Of a stretch of DNA of 64,000 bases, positions 22,801 to 37,100 are shown piece after piece. How positions within the stretch are numbered: the first letter of the stretch is position 1; the number at the start of each line of letters is the position of its first letter. The position numbers and the translations under genes were made by a program. Source of the DNA: Glebionis coronaria (taxonomy: Eukaryota > Streptophyta > Magnoliopsida > Asterales > Asteraceae); NCBI GenBank assembly GCA_025667525.1, contig CM046874.1:281714880-281778879 (forward strand). The letters run 5' to 3'. A model generated the notes under the pieces. That model did no database searches. It was not told the DNA's origin and saw nothing but the letters and a program-made list of their open reading frames with translations.

Positions 22801-24432
22801 CAACATATTTTGAACCAAAAGGAACTCAACATGAGACAACGACGTTGGCTAGAGTTGCTCAGTGATTACGATTGCGAGATCCGTTATCACCCGGGCAAGG
22901 CAAATGTCGTGGCCGACGCTTTGAGTCGAAAGGAGAGAGTTCTTAGGGTGAAGGCTTTAATGATGACCATTGACTTAGACCTTCCATCCTTAATTCTCAA
23001 GGCTCAGAAAGAAGCAGTCGAGGAAGAAATTCTCAAGACTGAAGATGTTGGAGGAATGATAAAGAAGTTGGAAGCACGTTCGGATGGAACGTTATGCCTT
23101 GATAATAGGAGTTGGTTACCATGCCATGGTGACCTACGATCCTTGATTATGCATGAGTCGCATAAGTCAAAGTACTCCATACATCCGGGATCTGATAAAA
23201 TGTATCATGATCTGAAGATGTTGTATTGGTGGCCGAACATGAAGGCGGATATTGCTACATACGTTAGCAAGTGTTTGACTTGTGCCAAAGTCAAAGCCGA
23301 ACATATGAAACCATCAGGATTATTGGTCCAACCCGAACTGCCAGAATGGAAGTGGGAAAGGATCACTATGGATTTCATTACCAAGCTACCAAAGACCGCA
23401 GCCGGATTCGACACGATTTGGGTAATCGTCGACCGACTCACCAAATCGGCTCATTTCCTACCCATCAAGGAGACTGATGGAATGGATAAGTTAGCAAGGA
23501 CGTACTTGGAGGAAGTAGTCACGAAGCACGGTGTGCCTGTGTCTATAATCTCCGACCGAGACAGCCGATTTACTTCGCAGTTTTGGAAGTCACTGCAGAA
23601 GGCATTGGGAACGCAGTTGGATATGAGCACTGCGTATCATCCCCAAACTGACGGTCAAAGTGAACGGACCATTCAAACCCTAGAAGATATGCTGAGAGCC
23701 TGTGTGATTGACTTTGGAAATAGATGGGATAGACACCTACCTCTGGTGGAATTCTCATATAACAATAGTTATCACACTAGCATTAAGGCAGCGCCGTTCG
23801 AAGCACTGTATGGTAGGAAGTGTCGTTCACCCGTGTGTTGGGCAGAGGTCGGTGAAGCACAACTCACTGGACCTGAGATCATACACGAGACTACTGAGAA
23901 GATCTTTAAGATTAAGAGCCGTATGCAAGCCGCAAGAGATCGACAGAAGAGTTATGCTGATATGAGACGCAAACCTCTTGAGTTTGAGGTTGGTGATAAA
24001 GTTATGTTGAAGGTCTCACCTTGGAAAGGTGTGATTCGCTTTGGAAAGCGTGGAAAGTTAAATCCTCGTTACATTGGACCCTTCAAGATTATAGAGAGGA
24101 TTGGCCCCGTAGCCTATCGTTTGGAATTACCTCAAGAACTTAGCCGAGTGCATAATGTGTTCCACATTTGCAATCTGAAGAAATGCTTAGCTGACGAAAC
24201 ACTCGTTATCCCTTTGGAGGAGATTCAACTCGACGACAAACTCAACTTCGTAGAAGAACCCGTAGAAGTTATGGATCGTCAGGTTAAACAACTCAAGAAA
24301 AGCCGTATACCGATTGTGAAAATCCGTTGGAACGCGCGTAGAGGTCCAGAATATACGTGGGAACGTGAAGATCAATTCAAGAGCAAGTATCCTCATCTTT
24401 TCGCTAACCAACCCACTACAACAACGTCTTGA
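19810..24432 (+). CDS. Tekay-like gag-pol polyprotein, dimer unit 1 (1540 aa, open)
   Basis: A single open ORF from ATG 19810. Gag lies at about residues 60-240 ([11 protein letters not shown]). CCHC knuckles are [14 protein letters not shown] at 311-324 and [14 protein letters not shown] at 348-361. The protease active site is DSGAD at 442. RT carries FIDDIL with the catalytic pair at 784-785. RNase H has its first Asp at 931 (CDASIKG) and VADALSRK after residue 1030. Integrase has the HHCC zinc region (about 1118-1160) and the D-D-35-E triad at 1188, 1249 and 1285. A chromodomain-like tail (about 1465-1535; GPEYTWERE) fits Tekay, where it is thought to steer integration to heterochromatin. 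All key residues are present. Its PBS mutation may limit its own mobility. Confidence 0.95.
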   Translation: MAPVRRSETQNPPAATGGIDTALLSQMIAERVAEALATAEANRTASTQEETNQGATNAIARTCTYKEFRAVTQVSFRGTEGAVGLTRWFEKLESQFGISNVAEADKVKFASSTLVDGALTWWNVYARAVTIDVAQATPWSEFKAMFVRKYCPRNEVKQMEVELWNLKVKGTALTAYNQRFQELILLCPEMVPNDDRLLERYIEGLPLSIKGNVTSSKPTDLHEAIDMAQSLMYQVVQELGENTGDKRKWSGNHYNNNTNNNNNPSNYNQNKRQEVARVFTAGQGNTGNYAGRLPFCGKCGRHHEGACPPTCYNCGKAGHKAKECRAPPRSTNQRGPGTQGGQGANVTCFGCGEKGHYKNKCPSSGNQGRSNQIRGNQNQNQGNQKQNQGNRGGNNRATTSTPGGFTAPSKVYHLCAEAAVQDNNVVTGTFLVNNNYASVLFDSGADRSFVSSIFSERLNVTPTALDVKYNVELADGKSVTTDVILKGCSVRLQGRSFSIDLLPIELGSFDVIIGMDWMSKHHAEIVCHEKCVRVPYGNDVLIIQGERSGVKNGSRLEVISCIRTQRYIEKGCPVFLVQVTQKEGEEDREKKVEDVSIVRDFPDVFPEDLPGLPPARQVEFHIELTPGAAPVARAPYRLAPAEMTELAEQIKELSDKGFIRPSSSPWGAPVLFVKKKDGSFRMCIDYRELNKLTIKNRYPLPRIDDLFDQLQGSSIYSKIDLRSGYHQLRVREEDVHKTAFRTRYGHYEFQVMPFGLTNAPAVFMDLMNRVCKPYLDKFVIVFIDDILIYSRNEEEHKEHLKAILELLRKEKLYAKFSKCEFWINTVQFLGHVIDSSGIHVDPAKIEAVKDWATPTTPTEIRQFLGLAGYYRRFIEGFSKIAKPMTELTQKDKKFEWKEEQDLAFQTLKQMLCEAPILALPEGNEDFVVYCDASIKGLGAVLMQRTKVIAYASRQLKVHEKNYTTHDLELGAVVFALKIWRHYLYGTKCVVFTDHKSLQHILNQKELNMRQRRWLELLSDYDCEIRYHPGKANVVADALSRKERVLRVKALMMTIDLDLPSLILKAQKEAVEEEILKTEDVGGMIKKLEARSDGTLCLDNRSWLPCHGDLRSLIMHESHKSKYSIHPGSDKMYHDLKMLYWWPNMKADIATYVSKCLTCAKVKAEHMKPSGLLVQPELPEWKWERITMDFITKLPKTAAGFDTIWVIVDRLTKSAHFLPIKETDGMDKLARTYLEEVVTKHGVPVSIISDRDSRFTSQFWKSLQKALGTQLDMSTAYHPQTDGQSERTIQTLEDMLRACVIDFGNRWDRHLPLVEFSYNNSYHTSIKAAPFEALYGRKCRSPVCWAEVGEAQLTGPEIIHETTEKIFKIKSRMQAARDRQKSYADMRRKPLEFEVGDKVMLKVSPWKGVIRFGKRGKLNPRYIGPFKIIERIGPVAYRLELPQELSRVHNVFHICNLKKCLADETLVIPLEEIQLDDKLNFVEEPVEVMDRQVKQLKKSRIPIVKIRWNARRGPEYTWEREDQFKSKYPHLFANQPTTTTS

Positions 24433-24465
24433 TTTCGTGACGAAATCTCTAAAACATGGGAATAC

Positions 24466-27400
24466 TGTGACATTCGTCAAATTCTCATCTTAATTTATTC
24501 ATGTAGTACGAGTATTTTAACTGTTTACCGACTGGTTGTCGACATGAACGTGTTAATCATTTTGCTTTGCGGACAAAGCCCTTTTTAGGGAAAGCATATG
24601 TAACATCTCGAGTATTCGCGAGTATTAAGTTGAATGCAATACACAAGTTTGTGAACGTTTTATGTTTTGCCGTACGTTTATTTGTTATGGTTATTAAGTT
24701 TTCGTGACGTCTCGCACAATTGTTTTGTTTTGGGATCGTATGCTAAACGGTTTTGGTGTCGGGATTATCCAGTCGCGTCTAAACTTAACCATTGTGAACC
24801 GAGTCGAGTGTATAAGCTATCACAGCATGTGTACATATACTGAATATAAACCTTCATTTATATTGCCAAGCTTGCCTTACAAGGGTCTCAAATTTCTGTC
24901 ACATGTCTACACTATATATAAACTTCATAGTTTATTTCCCTCACTAAAGGACAGCACACATGCCTAGTTTACCCCTTTTGGGTATATCACAAGTTAACAT
25001 TTCCAGATTTACACTAACCCTAGACTAACAATACAAGTTTATATACAAACCCAAAGTATTACCCAATGTCCAAATACAAGTTATCTCAGTCCAAAATACA
25101 AACACAAAAATCTGCACAAATCTTTCCAAATACAACTTCTGGGTAGAGTGAAGACTTGGTCCAGCCGACCCACACGCCGCGTCAAACCTGCAAAACCGAG
25201 AGTCTTCCATCGCGTCAAACCTGCACAACCGAAAGTCTTCCATCCTGTCCGAACCTGCAAAACCGAACATAGCATCCCCATTGTGAGTCTTTCGTCTTTT
25301 CGTCTTTCCTTTTGAAGTCTAGATGTGCTTGTTTTGTACGAACCTACGAATAAACGAAACAATGGTTAGTCATTGTAATGGACTTATACTTTTAACTAAA
25401 AACTGAAAAATTGTTAAACTTTTTAAATGCAAACATGTTTATGATATTGCTTTTCTGTCAACCAAACCGAGACCCAATTTAGACCAAACCAAGACCCGAT
25501 TGAGACCAAACCGAGACCCGACTTAGAACCAAACCGAGACCATGTCCAACCAAATCAAGACCTCAATCAAGAACCAAACCGAGACCCATGTCCAACCAAA
25601 CCGAGACCCAATCAAGAACCAAACCGAGAATCAAATCAAACCAACCAAGTTCTACTTTCTGCCAAAATTATCAACAACCATTACCAACCAATCCAAATGT
25701 CTTAACCAAGTTTTATTTACAGAAACATCCTAAAAACCATTAATCATGCCGCGGGTATAAAACCCCCAATTCAAATCGAAACCCTAATTATTTAAACACC
25801 TTTTTAAACGTTAAATTAGTACTTTTCATCTTTCAAAACATCATATAAACATGAATAACAGTCGAATATGAAAAACCCCCAATTTTATGAAAACCCTAGA
25901 TCGAACTTTTATTAATTAAAACGTTAATTAAACCTAATATAAACCCAAACCCCATATTTAATTTAATTAAAAACGTGAGATGCAAAAACCCCCAAATTAA
26001 CCGAAACCCTAATCTTTATAAATCGATTTTATATTGAAATTAGTTTGATTTTATAATAGAAAACATCAATTAATTATGTTTAAACCCGATTTTGATGAAA
26101 ACCCCCAAATATTTCAAAACCCTAAATTTATTTATTTTTGATCCGAGAATCATATGAATCACAACAAGTTTATACGAATCAATTGAACCCACTGATATAC
26201 ATTAAATCGAAAATCAATTAAAGCTTTTAAAAGAAATAAAGGAAAAACAAACTTATCTTGATTCTGGCTAATGATTCACGAAACCGCAAGGAAGAACACA
26301 TCAGAAAAACCAATCGGTTTGATGTGGGGATTAAACCCCACATCTCACACGATCTAGAACACCTCAGACCACCACACATGATTGTTATATCCCAAATGAT
26401 TTGATATTAGTAATGAAAAGGATGGAACCGATCTAGATTTAAGAGAGAGAGAGTTTTGGGACGGTGGAGATAATATCGAGGGAAGAGAGAGAGAGTTTCA
26501 CTCTCTGTTATGGGAGTGTGTGTGATTAACACGCATATTTACTCCTCCGTTCTTGTTTATTCCGCCAAGTGGGCCGGGCCGGGTCTAATGACCTTGGGCC
26601 GGTTGGTGTGTAATGATTTTGGACCCCTTTTGGGCCTTGTGTGTTTAAATTAGTTTGGTTAAAGCCCAAAACGAATTTTGTTAATTTAAGTTATAATTTA
26701 ACCCGTGAAACCCGACCATTTAATAAACCGATTTTATTTATCGTACTTTTCCCGTAAATCGTACTTTTCATAAACGTATGGTTTCGTCAAGCACAACTAG
26801 GATGTCGAGTCATTTAATAATACAATTATTCGTATCGTAACTCGATTCTCAAATTAATTAGGTCGCGGCTAGCGTAACCGTATTCTCGAGCTATTTTATC
26901 TTCGTTCTCTTTGCTGAATTAACGAGGTGAGTTTATAGCCCCATACTTTACTATTTTCACTGCTTTTTGGGGTGAGACATTGCTTGATTTTAACGTGTGA
27001 ACACAAGTGCATTTACTGATTTATATATTAGTCTAAGTCCCACTAAAAACCCAGTTGCTTTGGCCCGTGAATCGCGAACCGTTAATTACTTTGTGTAAGC
27101 GCGAATGTAATGGATAGATCTATCGGGATTGACGTCCCTGTCTGTCTTGTCCAACAAGGGGACAAGCGGGCACAGTTTCATTTGAATCTGATATAGGATG
27201 TCGTGGGTTTAGGCATCTAGTTTGGGCTACATTTATATGATTATACTGCCGCTGTTGTTAACGCTTCGGTGTCACGAGCTTAGACTGTAATAAATACTTT
27301 TGGGATGACTTTGTATCTGTTATATTGTCATCACATTTGGGAAAATCTTGTGGTTCATTAAACATTTCCACTTAACTAAACCTATGAACTCACCAACTTT

Positions 27401-27704
27401 ATGTTGACACTTTAGCAATGTTTTTCTCAGGTATTAAGAAGGAAGATGCTAAATGAGGTCTCATGCATTGCCGTCATTTCTTTGAAACAACGATCATTTG
27501 TACCATTTGAGAAAACTATGTTTTGTAACCATATTCAGTTTATGCTTCTGCACTTTGTTAAAACAATTTATTTTATTAATTACAAGTGATCTATTTTCCG
27601 AACGTCTCATTTAGAGGTCGTTCTTTGTGACTATGTGCCTATGATAATCATGACGTCACCACTCCCTTGTCGCCATTATACTCTGATATTTTGGGAGTGT
27701 GACA
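24466..27704 (+). repeat. Dimer LTR 2 (shared middle)
   Basis: 3239 bp, acting as 3' LTR of unit 1 and 5' LTR of unit 2. TATA box at 24913-24922, minisatellite at 25461-25647 and candidate leader intron at 26927-27430. No target duplication flanks it: it is preceded by the unit 1 gag-pol tail and followed directly by a PBS. Confidence 0.95.
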
Positions 27705-27707
27705 GAT

Positions 27708-27720
27708 TGGTATCAGAGCA
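27708..27720 (+). other. Primer binding site, dimer unit 2 (intact)
   Basis: TGGTATCAGAGCA lies 3 bases after LTR 2. It is the initiator-methionine tRNA type of PBS. The leader to the extra ORF matches that of unit 1. Confidence 0.88.
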
Positions 27721-28024
27721 CTAGTTATAGAGAACTAGGTTGCATTTAGTAATTCTAGACTATAACTGCTCTATGTTTAATCGATTATCATACAGATTGT
27801 AAGTATTAAGTATATGTAGATACATAAGTAATAAATGGGATACATGTGAATTAACAATTACGAGGTATATTTACATGGGTTACATGTGCAACAACAAAAT
27901 CTGAATTATGTTATATGGGATACATGTGGATTCAACAATGATTGCTATGTTATGTTAATGTCCCTTTTTACGGACTAATTTTATAAGATATTTACACACA
28001 TTTATTTTGTTTATGATTACAGCG

Positions 28025-29227
28025 ATGTCTTCATCCGATGATTCCACGTCTACAGGAGCGTACTACAACCGTAGTTCACAGTCGACCATCAGTTCATCAG
28101 TAGGGCTACCTAGAGGATCGCCGTCAGGATATCCGTGGTACCGGATGGTTTCAGATGACGATATAGAGAGAGAGGCTGAGGAGGTTCGTCATTCACCGAT
28201 CCGTATTCCTGATGCATCAGCTGACGATGTGCTTAGCCTAGAAGGCGGGGGAGAGGATGACTTAGACACTGACGTGGTGCAGTCACCAGGTCAGACATCA
28301 GTGACTGGAGATGAGACGGTAGAGGAGACAGAGGATGATGAGATGGAGTTTACAGATGGGGAAGGAGAGCCTATGGAGGTCACAGACACTGAGGACCCTC
28401 CTACTGCATATGCCGCTACTCCTGAGGTTTCCCTAGCACACATCTCCTCATCTTCATCTGAAGACGAAGGAGAAAGGACTGCTATTCCTGCTCCAGCACC
28501 TGGTACTCTACCTTTCTACTATGTGAGACGACGTCTTCGGGGGAGAGCTGCTCGACCACCACTTTCACCTTACCGACCCCTCATACCTTTCACTGCCACT
28601 GACAGGCATGCAGCCCGCACACCTGCCAGTTCTGTCCCAGAGGCACCATTACTACTACCACCACCAGAGACTGTACCTGCAGTATACCAGGAGATGCTTA
28701 CTGACGCTGGTATCTCTACAGGACCGAGAGCTACGACTCCTCTTCCTAGGAGAGCTACGTCGACGGTGGTGATGCTTGGGGCGGCAGATGGATGTGTGAC
28801 GACACGGTTGAACAGGTTGGAGGATGCTGTAGAGGCTTTAGGTGAAGAGTATAATGAAGTGCAGGATAAGTTGGAGGCACTGGCGAAGAAGAGTCCAGTT
28901 AGGGATGAGACAGTGTTGACAGTATGTGTGACCCGTCTACGAGGACAGCTTCTTACTGTTCTTGATCAGATGGAATCCATGCCGAACACTCGTCTTGAGG
29001 AGATTGAGAGCCTGATGACCCGTTGGGGAGTAGAGCCATTGGTGGAGACAGGCGGACTAGAGGCACTAGTGGATGACCCTGTTGCAGATTTGGATAAGAG
29101 GTTTAGAGCCGCTTGTCATGACACCGATGTTAGATTGAGAGATTCCCAGGCTCGTGAGCTAGTGGTTGAGAGGAGGTTAGCAGAGTTGGAGAAGGAGCTT
29201 CATCAGCGCCGTGAGGGCACTAGTTAG
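28025..29227 (+). CDS. Extra ORF 1 upstream of gag, dimer unit 2
   Basis: The same 400-residue acidic, coiled-coil ORF as in unit 1, at the same offset of 9682 bp. Visible differences are four substitutions: Thr to Ala in DRHAAR, Met to Thr in RATSTVV, Pro to Leu in GLEALVD, and His to Arg in LHQRREG. There is no stop or shift. Function unknown. Confidence 0.72.
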   Translation: MSSSDDSTSTGAYYNRSSQSTISSSVGLPRGSPSGYPWYRMVSDDDIEREAEEVRHSPIRIPDASADDVLSLEGGGEDDLDTDVVQSPGQTSVTGDETVEETEDDEMEFTDGEGEPMEVTDTEDPPTAYAATPEVSLAHISSSSSEDEGERTAIPAPAPGTLPFYYVRRRLRGRAARPPLSPYRPLIPFTATDRHAARTPASSVPEAPLLLPPPETVPAVYQEMLTDAGISTGPRATTPLPRRATSTVVMLGAADGCVTTRLNRLEDAVEALGEEYNEVQDKLEALAKKSPVRDETVLTVCVTRLRGQLLTVLDQMESMPNTRLEEIESLMTRWGVEPLVETGGLEALVDDPVADLDKRFRAACHDTDVRLRDSQARELVVERRLAELEKELHQRREGTS

Positions 29228-29491
29228 ATTTATCTTGTACCATCGACCTATCCCTGTATGACCACTAAGCTTTGAAGTTTGTCTTAGCTAGTTGGTATTT
29301 TATTTTCTCTTATTATGTTATGACAAACTATGATGTATTACCAAACGATTCCATGAATGATATTATGAGTTGCGAAAATTGTGAGATCATTATATATTGT
29401 GTATTATATCTTGGAGCATTTCATAATTGTGTTGTGTGTGCCATGCATATTATGTCTGGCAAAACTCATTATCCTATTACCTTGTTAGATT

Positions 29492-32400
29492 ATGGCGCCA
29501 GTTAGAAGATCCGAAACGCAGAATCCGCCAACCGCTACCGGTGGAATTGACACCGCCCTGTTAAGCCAAATGATAGCCGAACGAGTGGCCGAGGCACTCG
29601 CGACCGCTGAAGCAAACCATACAGCTAGCACACAGGAGGAGACCAACCAAGGAGCTACTAATGCTATTGCACGAACTTGTACCTACAAGGAATTTCGTGC
29701 AGTTACGCAAGTAAGTTTCCGCGGTACTGAAGGAGCAGTAGGATTAACCAGATGGTTTGAGAAGCTAGAATCCCAATTTGGGATTAGCAATGTCGCTGAA
29801 GCCGACAAGGTGAAGTTTGCGTCAAGCACGTTAGTGGATGGTGCTTTGACTTGGTGGAACGTCTATGCTCGTGCAGTGACCATTGACGTTGCCCAAGCGA
29901 CGCCCTGGAGTGAATTTAAAGCTATGTTTGTGAGGAAATACTGTCCCCGAAATGAAGTCAAGCAGATGGAAGTTGAGCTGTGGAACCTGAAGGTCAAGGG
30001 TACTGCTCTTACTGCTTACAATCAGAGCTTTCAAGAGCTGATTTTGTTATGTCCTGAAATGGTGCCCAACGATGACCGATTGTTGGAGCGATACATTGAA
30101 GGACTACCTTTGAGCATCAAAGGGAATGTGACTTCATCCAAGCCGACTGATTTGCACGAGGCAATCGACATGGCTCAGAGTCTGATGTACCAAGTGGTAC
30201 AGGAGTTGGGAGAAAATACTGGGGATAAAAGAAAGTGGTCTGGCAACCACTACAACAACAATACCAACAACAACAACAACCCAAGCAACTACAACCAGAA
30301 CAAGCGACAAGAAGTAGCAAGAGTGTTCACTGCTGGACAAGGAAATACTGGGAATTACGCTGGGAGACTACCTTTCTGCGGAAAATGTGGCCGACACCAC
30401 GAAGGAGCATGTCCCCCTACGTGCTACAATTGTGGGAAGGCGGGACATAAGGCAAAGGAATGCCGAGCACCACCTCGTTCTACTAATCAAAGAGGACCTG
30501 GAACGCAAGGTGGCCAAGGAGCAAATGTCACTTGCTTTGGATGTGGAGAGAAAGGTCACTACAAGAACAAATGTCTAAGCAGTGGGAACCAAGGTCGTAG
30601 TAACCAGATTCGAGGGAATCAAAATCAGAACCAAGGGAACCAGAAGCAGAATCAAGGGAACCGAGGAGGGAACAACCGAGCCACAACTAGTACTCCTGGA
30701 GGATTCACGGCACCTAGCAAAGTGTATCATCTCTGTGCTGAAGCTGCTGTGCAAGACAACAATGTTGTGACTGGTACGTTTCTAGTCAATAACAACTATG
30801 CTTCAGTACTATTTGATTCTGGTGCGGATAGGAGTTTTGTGTCGTCTATATTTAGTGAACGCCTAAATGTTACCCCTACTGCGTTAGACGTTAAGTATAA
30901 TGTAGAATTAGCCGATGGGAAGTCAGTAACCACCGACGTTATTCTAAAAGGATGTAGTGTAAGGCTACAAGGTCGTTCGTTTAGTATCGACCTACTCCCT
31001 ATAGAATTGGGAAGTTTTGACGTCATCATTGGAATGGATTGGATGTCGAAGCATCACGCGGAGATTGTATGTCATGAGAAGTGTGTCCGTGTTCCTTATG
31101 GAAACGACGTACTCATCATACAAGGCGAAAGAAGTGGTGTGAAGAATGGATCAAGATTGGAAGTCATCTCATGTATCAGGACTCAAAGATACATTGAGAA
31201 GGGATGTCCGGTATTCTTGGTTCAAGTAACACAAAAGGAAGGAGAAGAAGATCGCGAGAAGAAAGTGGAAGATGTACCGATCGTTAGAGACTTTCCGGAC
31301 GTATTCCCAGAGGATTTACCCGGACTACCACCAGCACGGCAAGTGGAGTTTCACATCGAGCTTACACCAGGAGCCGCGCCTGTTGCTAGAGCCCCATACC
31401 GTCTAGCACCGGCCGAGATGACAGAGTTAGCTGAACAGATAAAGGAACTTTCTGACAAAGGTTTCATTAGACCAAGTTCCTCACCTTGGGGAGCGCCAGT
31501 CTTATTTGTGAAAAAGAAAGATGGATCCTTTAGAATGTGTATCGATTACCGAGAATTGAATAAGCTGACGATAAAGAACCGCTACCCATTGCCGAGGATT
31601 GACGATCTTTTCGACCAATTGCAAGGATCTAGCATATACTCGAAGATCGATTTAAGGTCAGGATATCATCAACTAAGGGTTAGAGAGGAAGACGTTCATA
31701 AAACGGCTTTTAGAACCCGGTACGGACACTACGAGTTCCAAGTTATGCCTTTCGGTTTGACAAACGCACCTGCGGTATTCATGGATCTCATGAACCGAGT
31801 TTGCAAACCATACTTGGACAAGTTTGTGATTGTATTTATCGATGACATTCTTATCTATTCTCGTAATGAAGAAGAGCACAAGGAACATTTGAAGGCCATA
31901 TTAGAGCTGCTAAGGAAGGAGAAGTTATATGCAAAGTTTTCCAAATGTGAGTTTTGGATAAACACAGTGCAATTCCTTGGGCATGTGATCGACAGCAGTG
32001 GTATTCACGTTGATCCTGCTAAGATCGAGGCTGTAAAGGATTGGGCGACTCCAACAACACCCACGGAGATCCGTCAATTTTTAGGTCTTGCTGGTTACTA
32101 TAGGAGATTCATTGAAGGTTTCTCCAAGATAGCTAAACCAATGACGGAATTGACTCAAAAGGATAAGAAGTTTGAGTGGAAGGAGGAGCAAGATTTGGCA
32201 TTCCAGATGTTGAAGCAGATGTTGTGTGAAGCACCTATACTAGCCCTACCTGAGGGTAATGAAGACTTTGTGGTGTATTGTGATGCATCCATAAAAGGGT
32301 TAGGTGCAGTACTGATGCAAAGGACTAAGGTCATAGCTTACGCATCAAGACAACTAAAAGTGCACGAGAAGAACTACACAACTCATGACCTAGAGTTGGG

Positions 32401-34105
32401 AGCAGTGGTGTTTGCCTTGAAGATTTGGAGACACTACCTTTATGGTACTAAGTGTGTTGTATTCACTGACCATAAGAGTCTACAACATATTTTGAACCAA
32501 AAGGAACTCAACATGAGACAACGACGTTGGCTAGAGTTGCTCAGTGATTACGATTGCGAGATCCGTTATCACCCGGGCAAGGCAAATGTCGTGGCCGACG
32601 CTTTGAGTCGAAAGGAGAGAGTTCTTAGGGTGAAGGCTTTAATGATGACCATTGACTTAGACCTTCCATCCTTAATTCTCAAGGCTCAGAAAGAAGCAGT
32701 CGAGGAAGAAATTCTCAAGACTGAAGATGTTGGAGGAATGATAAAGAAGTTGGAAGCACGTTCGGATGGAACGTTATGCCTTGATAATAGGAGTTGGTTA
32801 CCATGCCATGGTGACCTACGATCCTTGATTATGCATGAGTCGCATAAGTCAAAGTACTCCATACATCCGGGATCTGATAAAATGTATCATGATCTGAAGA
32901 TGTTGTATTGGTGGCCGAACATGAAGGCGGATATTGCTACATACGTTAGCAAGTGTTTGACTTGTGCCAAAGTCAAAGCCGAACATATGAAACCATCAGG
33001 ATTATTGGTCCAACCCGAACTGCCAGAATGGAAGTGGGAAATGATCACTATGGATTTCATTACCAAGCTACCAAAGACCGCAGCCGGATTCGACACGATT
33101 TGGGTAATCGTCGACCGACTCACCAAATCGGCTCATTTCCTACCCATCAAGGAGACTGATAAGTTTGCAAGGACGTACTTGGAGGAAGTAGTCACGAAGC
33201 ACGGTGTGCCTGTGTCTATAATCTCCGACCGAGACAGCCGATTTACTTCGCAGTTTTGGAAGTCACTGCAGAAGGCATTGGGAACGCAGTTGGATATGAG
33301 CACTGCGTATCATCCCCAAACTGACGGTCAAAGTGAACGGACCATTCAAACCCTAGAAGATATGCTGAGAGCCTGTGTGATTGACTTTGGAAATAGATGG
33401 GATAGACACCTACCTCTGGTGGAATTCTCATATAACAATAGTTATCACACTAGCATTAAGGCAGCGCCGTTCGAAGCACTGTATGGTAGGAAGTGTCGTT
33501 CACCCGTGTGTTGGGCAGAGGTCGGTGAAGCACAACTCACTGGACCTGAGATCATACACGAGACTACTGAGAAGATCTTTAAGATTAAGAGCCGTATGCA
33601 AGCCGCAAGAGATCGACAGAAGAGTTATGCTGATATGAGACGCAAACCTCTTGAGTTTGAGGTTGGTGATAAAGTTATGTTGAAGGTCTCACCTTGGAAA
33701 GGTGTGATTCGCTTTGGAAAGCGTGGAAAGTTAAATTCTCGTTACATTGGACCCTTCAAGATTATAGAGAGGATTGGCCCCGTAGCCTATCGTTTGGAAT
33801 TACCTCAAGAACTTAGCCGAGTGCATAATGTGTTCCACATTTGCAATCTGAAGAAATGCTTAGCTGACGAAACACTCGTTATCCCTTTGGAGGAGATTCA
33901 ACTCGACGACAAACTCAACTTCGTAGAAGAACCCGTAGAAGTTATGGATCGTCAGGTTAAACAACTCAAGCAAAGCCGTATACCGATTGTGAAAATCCGT
34001 TGGAACGCGCGTAGAGGTCCAGAATATACGTGGGAACGTGAAGATCAATTCAAGAGCAAGTATCCTCATCTTTTCGCTAACCAACCCACTACAACAACGT
34101 CTTGA
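29492..34105 (+). CDS. Tekay-like gag-pol polyprotein, dimer unit 2 (1537 aa, open)
   Basis: The same domain order as unit 1 in one open frame: gag, two CCHC knuckles, DSGAD protease, FIDD RT, RNase H, HHCC and D-D-35-E integrase, chromodomain-like tail. About ten residues differ from unit 1, including a Pro to Leu after the second knuckle (CLSSGNQ), Arg to Ser in gag (NQSFQEL), and Arg to Met just before the first integrase Asp. A 9-bp deletion near 33159 changes [13 protein letters not shown] to [10 protein letters not shown], removing three residues between the first two catalytic Asp residues. That may weaken integrase. The PBS upstream is intact, the reverse of unit 1. Confidence 0.94.
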   Translation: MAPVRRSETQNPPTATGGIDTALLSQMIAERVAEALATAEANHTASTQEETNQGATNAIARTCTYKEFRAVTQVSFRGTEGAVGLTRWFEKLESQFGISNVAEADKVKFASSTLVDGALTWWNVYARAVTIDVAQATPWSEFKAMFVRKYCPRNEVKQMEVELWNLKVKGTALTAYNQSFQELILLCPEMVPNDDRLLERYIEGLPLSIKGNVTSSKPTDLHEAIDMAQSLMYQVVQELGENTGDKRKWSGNHYNNNTNNNNNPSNYNQNKRQEVARVFTAGQGNTGNYAGRLPFCGKCGRHHEGACPPTCYNCGKAGHKAKECRAPPRSTNQRGPGTQGGQGANVTCFGCGEKGHYKNKCLSSGNQGRSNQIRGNQNQNQGNQKQNQGNRGGNNRATTSTPGGFTAPSKVYHLCAEAAVQDNNVVTGTFLVNNNYASVLFDSGADRSFVSSIFSERLNVTPTALDVKYNVELADGKSVTTDVILKGCSVRLQGRSFSIDLLPIELGSFDVIIGMDWMSKHHAEIVCHEKCVRVPYGNDVLIIQGERSGVKNGSRLEVISCIRTQRYIEKGCPVFLVQVTQKEGEEDREKKVEDVPIVRDFPDVFPEDLPGLPPARQVEFHIELTPGAAPVARAPYRLAPAEMTELAEQIKELSDKGFIRPSSSPWGAPVLFVKKKDGSFRMCIDYRELNKLTIKNRYPLPRIDDLFDQLQGSSIYSKIDLRSGYHQLRVREEDVHKTAFRTRYGHYEFQVMPFGLTNAPAVFMDLMNRVCKPYLDKFVIVFIDDILIYSRNEEEHKEHLKAILELLRKEKLYAKFSKCEFWINTVQFLGHVIDSSGIHVDPAKIEAVKDWATPTTPTEIRQFLGLAGYYRRFIEGFSKIAKPMTELTQKDKKFEWKEEQDLAFQMLKQMLCEAPILALPEGNEDFVVYCDASIKGLGAVLMQRTKVIAYASRQLKVHEKNYTTHDLELGAVVFALKIWRHYLYGTKCVVFTDHKSLQHILNQKELNMRQRRWLELLSDYDCEIRYHPGKANVVADALSRKERVLRVKALMMTIDLDLPSLILKAQKEAVEEEILKTEDVGGMIKKLEARSDGTLCLDNRSWLPCHGDLRSLIMHESHKSKYSIHPGSDKMYHDLKMLYWWPNMKADIATYVSKCLTCAKVKAEHMKPSGLLVQPELPEWKWEMITMDFITKLPKTAAGFDTIWVIVDRLTKSAHFLPIKETDKFARTYLEEVVTKHGVPVSIISDRDSRFTSQFWKSLQKALGTQLDMSTAYHPQTDGQSERTIQTLEDMLRACVIDFGNRWDRHLPLVEFSYNNSYHTSIKAAPFEALYGRKCRSPVCWAEVGEAQLTGPEIIHETTEKIFKIKSRMQAARDRQKSYADMRRKPLEFEVGDKVMLKVSPWKGVIRFGKRGKLNSRYIGPFKIIERIGPVAYRLELPQELSRVHNVFHICNLKKCLADETLVIPLEEIQLDDKLNFVEEPVEVMDRQVKQLKQSRIPIVKIRWNARRGPEYTWEREDQFKSKYPHLFANQPTTTTS

Positions 34106-34138
34106 TTTCGTGACGAAATCTCTAAAACATGGGAATAC

Positions 34139-37100
34139 TGTGACATTCGTTAAATTCTCATCTTAATTTATTCATGTAGTACGAGTATTTTAACTGTTTA
34201 CCGACTGGTTGTCGACATGAACGTGTTAATCATTTTGCTTTGCGGACAAAGCCCTTTTTAGGGAAAGCATATGTAACATCTCGAGTATTCGCGAGTATTA
34301 AGTTGAATGCAATACACAAGTTTGTGAACGTTTTATGTTTTGCCGTACGTTTATTTGTTATGGTTATTAAGTTTTCGTGACGTCTCGCACAATTGTTTTG
34401 TTTTGGGATCGTATGCTAAACGGTTTTGGTGTCGGGATTATCCAGTCGCGTCTAAACTTAACCATTGTGAACCGAGTCGAGTGTATAAGCTATCACAGCA
34501 TGTGTACATATACTGAATATAAACCTTCATTTATATTGCCAAGCTTGCCTTACAAGGGTCTCAAATTTCTGTCACGTGTCTACACTATATATAAACTTCA
34601 TAGTTTATTTGCCTCACTAAAGGACAGCACACATGCCTAGTTTACCCCTTTTGGGTATATCACAAGTTAACATTTCCAGATTTACACTAACCCTAGACTA
34701 ACAATACAAGTTTATATACAAACCCAAAGTATTACCCAATGTCCAAATACAAGTTATCTCAGTCCAAAATACAAACACAAAAATCTGCACAAATCTTTCC
34801 AAATACAACTTATGGGTAGAGTGAAGACTTGGTCCAGCCGACCCACACGCCGCGTCAAACCTGCAAAACCGAGAGTCTTCCATCGCGTCAAACCTGCACA
34901 ACCGAAAGTCTTCCATCCTGTCCGAACCTGCAAAACCGAACATAGCATCCCCATTGTGAGTCTTTCGTCTTTTCGTCTTTCCTTTTGAAGTCTAGATGTG
35001 CTTGTTTTGTACGAACCTACGAATAAACGAAATAATGGTTAGTCATTGTAATGGACTTATACTTTTAACTAAAAACTGAAAAATTGTTAAACTTTTTAAA
35101 TGCAAACATGTTTATGATATTGCTTTTCTGTCAACCAAACCGAGACCCAATTTAGACCAAACCAAGACCCGATTGAGACCAAACCGAGACCCGACTTAGA
35201 ACCAAACCGAGACCATGTCCAACCAAATCAAGACCTCAATCAAGAACCGAACCGAGACCCATGTCCAACCAAACCGAGACCCAATCAAGAACCAAACCGA
35301 GAATCAAATCAAACCAACCAAGTTCTACTTTCTGCCAAAATTATCAACAACCATTACCAACCAATCCAAATGTCTTAACCAAGTTTTATTTACAGAAACA
35401 TCCTAAAAACCATTAATCATGCCGCGGGTATAAAACCCCCAATTCAAATCGAAACCCTAATTATTTAAACACCTTTTTAAACGTTAAATTAGTACTTTTC
35501 ATCTTTCAAAACATCATATAAACATGAATAACAGTCGAATATGAAAAACCCCCAATTTTATGAAAACCCTAGATCGAACTTTTATTAATTAAAACGTTAA
35601 TTAAACCTAATATAAACCCAAACCCCATATTTAATTTAATTAAAAACGTGAGATGCAAAAACCCCCAAATTAACCGAAACCCTAATCTTTATAAATCGAT
35701 TTTATATTGAAATTAGTTTGATTTTATAATAGAAAACATCAATTAATTATGTTTAAACCCGATTTTGATGAAAACCCCCAAATATTTCAAAACCCTAAAT
35801 TTATTTATTTTTGATCCGAGAATCATATGAATCACCACAAGTTTATACGAATCAATTGAACCCACTGATATACATTAAATCGAAAATCAATTAAAGCTTT
35901 TAAAAGAAATAAAGGAAAAACAAACTTATCTTGATTCTGGCTAATGATTCACGAAACCGCAAGGAAGAACACATCAGAAAAACCAATCGGTTTGATGTGG
36001 GGATTAAACCCCACATCTCACACGATCTAGAACACCTCAGACCACCACACATGATTGTTATATCCCAAATGATTTGATATTAGTAATGAAAAGGATGGAA
36101 CCGATCTAGATTTAAGAGAGAGAGAGTTTTGGGACGGTGGAGATAATATCGAGGGAAGAGAGAGAGAGTTTCACTCTCTGTTATGGGAGTGTGTGTGATT
36201 AACACGCATATTTACTCCTCCGTTCTTGTTTATTCCGCCAAGTGGGCCGGGCCGGGTCTAATGACCTTGGGCCGGTTGGTGTGTAATGATTTTGGACCCC
36301 TTTTGGGCCTTGTGTGTTTAAATTAGTTTGGTTAAAGCCCAAAACGAATTTTGTTAATTTAAGTTATAATTTAACCCGTGAAACCCGACCATTTAATAAA
36401 CCGATTTTATTTATCGTACTTTTCCCGTAAATCGTACTTTTCATAAACGTATGGTTTCGTCAAGCACAACTAGGATGTCGAGTCATTTAATAATACAATT
36501 ATTCGTATCGTAACTCGATTCTCAAATTAATTAGGTCGCGGCTAGCGTAACCGTATTCTCGAGCTATTTTATCTTCGTTCTCTTTGCTGAATTAACGAGG
36601 TGAGTTTATAGCCCCATACTTTACTATTTTCACTGCTTTTTGGGGTGAGACATTGCTTGATTTTAACGTGTGAACACAAGTGCATTTACTGATTTATATA
36701 TTAGTCTAAGTCCCACTAAAAACCCAGTTGCTTTGGCCCGTGAATCGTGAACCGTTAATTACTTTGTGTAAGCGCGAATGTAATGGATAGATCTATCGGG
36801 ATTGACGTCCCTGTCTGTCTTGTCCAACAAGGGGACAAGCGGGCACAGTTTCATTTGAATCTGATATAGGATGTCGTGGGTTTAGGCATCTAGTTTGGGC
36901 TACATTTATATGATTATACTGCCGCTGTTGTTAACGCTTCGGTGTCACGAGCTTAGACTGTAATAAATACTTTTGGGATGACTTTGTATCTGTTATATTG
37001 TCATCACATTTGGGAAAATCTTGTGGTTCATTAAACATTTCCACTTAACTAAACCTATGAACTCACCAACTTTATGTTGACACTTTAGCAATGTTTTTCT

